A stretch of DNA of 15,898 nucleotides from an uncultured Candidatus Saccharibacteria bacterium. GTDB lineage: Bacteria; Patescibacteriota; Saccharimonadia; Saccharimonadales; Saccharimonadaceae. A model generated the notes under the pieces. That model saw only the letters and a list, made by a program, of their open reading frames with translations, was not told the DNA's origin and made no database searches. Below, in pieces: positions 14,685 to 15,898 of this stretch. Each line of letters opens with the position of its first letter. The stretch's first letter is position 1. The stretch covers positions 1 through 15,898 of the forward strand of contig CALHQH010000043.1 of NCBI GenBank assembly GCA_938036625.1, read 5' to 3'. The translations under genes were made by a program, and so were the position numbers.

Positions 14685-15898
14685 TTATGCGCGTCGCACA
14701 TAGCGCGCCAATAGCATCCCGCCAGCAAGCAACGCCGCTGTCGCAAGGACAAATTGCCAGAGTGATATGCCGGTGTCGGCTAAGAGGCCGTGGAATTGGC
14801 TTGGCTTGGCTGGCTGAGTGGGCTGGTTGGGTTTATTTGGATCGAGTGGATTTGTCGCCAGTGCCGCGCGGCACTCCGACCAAATTGCTTCTGGGTAGCT
14901 GGCCGCCAACACATACCACGCCGTCGATGCCACCGAGTTTGCATTGGTTAGTTCATTTGGCAGATCGGCCTTAGACGCGTACTGCCATGCACCATTGGGC
15001 CGCTGCGCCGGGTACGTGTCTGTCAAGATTGCCCGCGCTGTGGCCGTGTCCCCAGCGATAGTATGCGCCTGCGCTACGCCATACGTCCCTTCAAACCATA
15101 CGGTTGGCACGTAATTACCTGTCAAATACGGTGTATAGCCTTTTGCCGCACCATCGGTTGTTTTGTAGATGGCAGTATGAGCGAGTGCTTGCTTAGCTTT
15201 GTCATATTCGCCAATCGCATTGAGAAAGATCGAGCCCCAGCTTGTTGTATCAAGCGCCTTGCTGCTGTCGTTATATCCTTGATTGAACCGACCCTCGGAT
15301 GTATTCCATAGCTTTGCCACCGTTACTTTAGCAAGTTCATCTGCCTTCTGAGCGTACTGCTTATCGCCCAGCACGCGAGCTGCCCGTTCATATACATGCC
15401 ACATGTCAGTGTTGTGCTCAGTAGCATGCCACGCAATATCCTTCTTGACGCCATTGTCGATCCGTACTCCGCCACGGAACAATCCAGCAGCATCACCAGT
15501 CGTCGTCTTCATCGTCTCAAGCCAGCGGAAGGTATCAAGAATCATCTGGCGCACCCCTTGCTGATCACCATACTTTTCCATATAGCGAATAAGCGCATAC
15601 TGCACGAAGGCAATGCCACCAGTATAATAAATCGGCTGCTGGATCCCTGTATAATCAAGCTGGTGTACACTCGCCGGGAAGGCCCCCTTCTGCTCACCGG
15701 CCTTGACTTGGATTGCGCTTAGGCCATGCACGAGTTTATCTGCCATTGCCCGATCGTCCGCACCAATCGCCACAAGTAGCGCCAGCGACTGATCATACAC
15801 ATAGCTGTACGACTCACGTGGCGTACCATAGCCGTCTTGGCCCGGTGCATACTCATACGAGCGAATGAGCCCCACCAGCTCTGGCTTGAAATACTCAG
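14685..15898 (-). CDS. Secreted six-hairpin-glycosidase-like protein with LADTG sorting signal (N-terminus beyond window)
   Basis: The minus-strand frame is open from the right edge to TAA at 14687-14685; about 404 C-terminal residues are visible and the start lies outside. A GTG at 15875 is only an internal codon, since coding continues upstream of it. The visible part has the alternating helices and aromatic motifs of (alpha/alpha)6 barrel glycosidase-like proteins: SYSYVYDQSLALL near the beginning, TEHNTDMWHVYERAARVLGD in the middle, and TTSWGS and VWFEGTYGVAQA later. These suggest action on a polysaccharide, substrate unknown. The C-terminus has a Pro/Asn/Gln linker, the pentapeptide LADTG (14783-14769), a membrane helix and RRA, the layout of a sortase cell-wall sorting signal with Ala in place of Pro. 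It converges with the flavoprotein gene, 6 nt between stops, so the transcripts may overlap. Confidence 0.75.
   Translation of the reverse strand, partial: EYFKPELVGLIRSYEYAPGQDGYGTPRESYSYVYDQSLALLVAIGADDRAMADKLVHGLSAIQVKAGEQKGAFPASVHQLDYTGIQQPIYYTGGIAFVQYALIRYMEKYGDQQGVRQMILDTFRWLETMKTTTGDAAGLFRGGVRIDNGVKKDIAWHATEHNTDMWHVYERAARVLGDKQYAQKADELAKVTVAKLWNTSEGRFNQGYNDSSKALDTTSWGSIFLNAIGEYDKAKQALAHTAIYKTTDGAAKGYTPYLTGNYVPTVWFEGTYGVAQAHTIAGDTATARAILTDTYPAQRPNGAWQYASKADLPNELTNANSVASTAWYVLAASYPEAIWSECRAALATNPLDPNKPNQPTQPAKPSQFHGLLADTGISLWQFVLATAALLAGGMLLARYVRRA

Noticed and set aside
1..15898. CRISPR arrays, tRNA, rRNA, transposases, integrases
   Set aside because: No regularly spaced repeats, no tRNA-like fold or conserved rRNA stretch, and no recombinase motifs were seen on either strand.

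Overview
The window looks like a chromosomal segment of a Patescibacteria/CPR bacterium, most likely Saccharibacteria (TM7). This is an inference from gene content: a TraG/VirD4-like ATPase preceded by a small low-complexity partner gene, a Gram-positive-style C-terminal sorting signal on a surface protein, a membrane-anchored polysaccharide deacetylase, and start codons lying 6 to 11 nt behind extended -10 boxes (leaderless or nearly so). TGA is used as an ordinary stop at several overlapping gene junctions, which argues against the TGA-recoding CPR lineages (Gracilibacteria, Absconditabacteria).

Layout. (1) Positions 1-3034, minus strand: a small Pro/Gln-rich protein and a TraG/VirD4-like AAA+ ATPase that runs off the left edge; the stop codon of the first directly abuts the ATG of the second. 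(2) 3035-3135: a short divergent promoter region with a perfect 9-bp inverted repeat. (3) 3136-4650, plus strand: a membrane-anchored NodB-family polysaccharide deacetylase. (4) 4651-4988: a gap of about 340 bp with a 12-bp palindrome, a good Shine-Dalgarno sequence and a doubtful 50-codon ORF. (5) 4989-12295, minus strand: a defence operon read hsdM - hsdS - kwaA-like - kwaB-like - hsdR - YggU/DUF167. The junctions from hsdM to hsdR overlap or are separated by 1 nt. (6) 12497-13126, plus strand: a T5orf172/GIY-YIG-type protein divergent from hsdM, with its own leaderless promoter. (7) 13340-14678, plus strand: a TetR/AcrR regulator and a membrane-anchored ferredoxin-reductase-like flavoprotein, behind a strong promoter whose start region is covered by a perfect 10+10 bp operator. 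(8) 14685-15898, minus strand: the C-terminal part of a secreted six-hairpin-glycosidase-like protein with an LADTG-type sorting signal, entering from beyond the right edge.

The most interesting part is the defence operon. A type I restriction-modification system carries two genes between its specificity and restriction subunits: a four-helix membrane protein followed by a soluble protein of about 300 residues. Their order, sizes, topology and recalled family features match KwaA (membrane) and KwaB (DUF4868) of the Kiwa anti-phage system. The assignment rests on recognition and context, not on a search. If right, this is a Kiwa module nested in, and translationally coupled to, a type I R-M operon in a reduced-genome CPR bacterium. 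No transposase, integrase, CRISPR array, tRNA or rRNA was seen.
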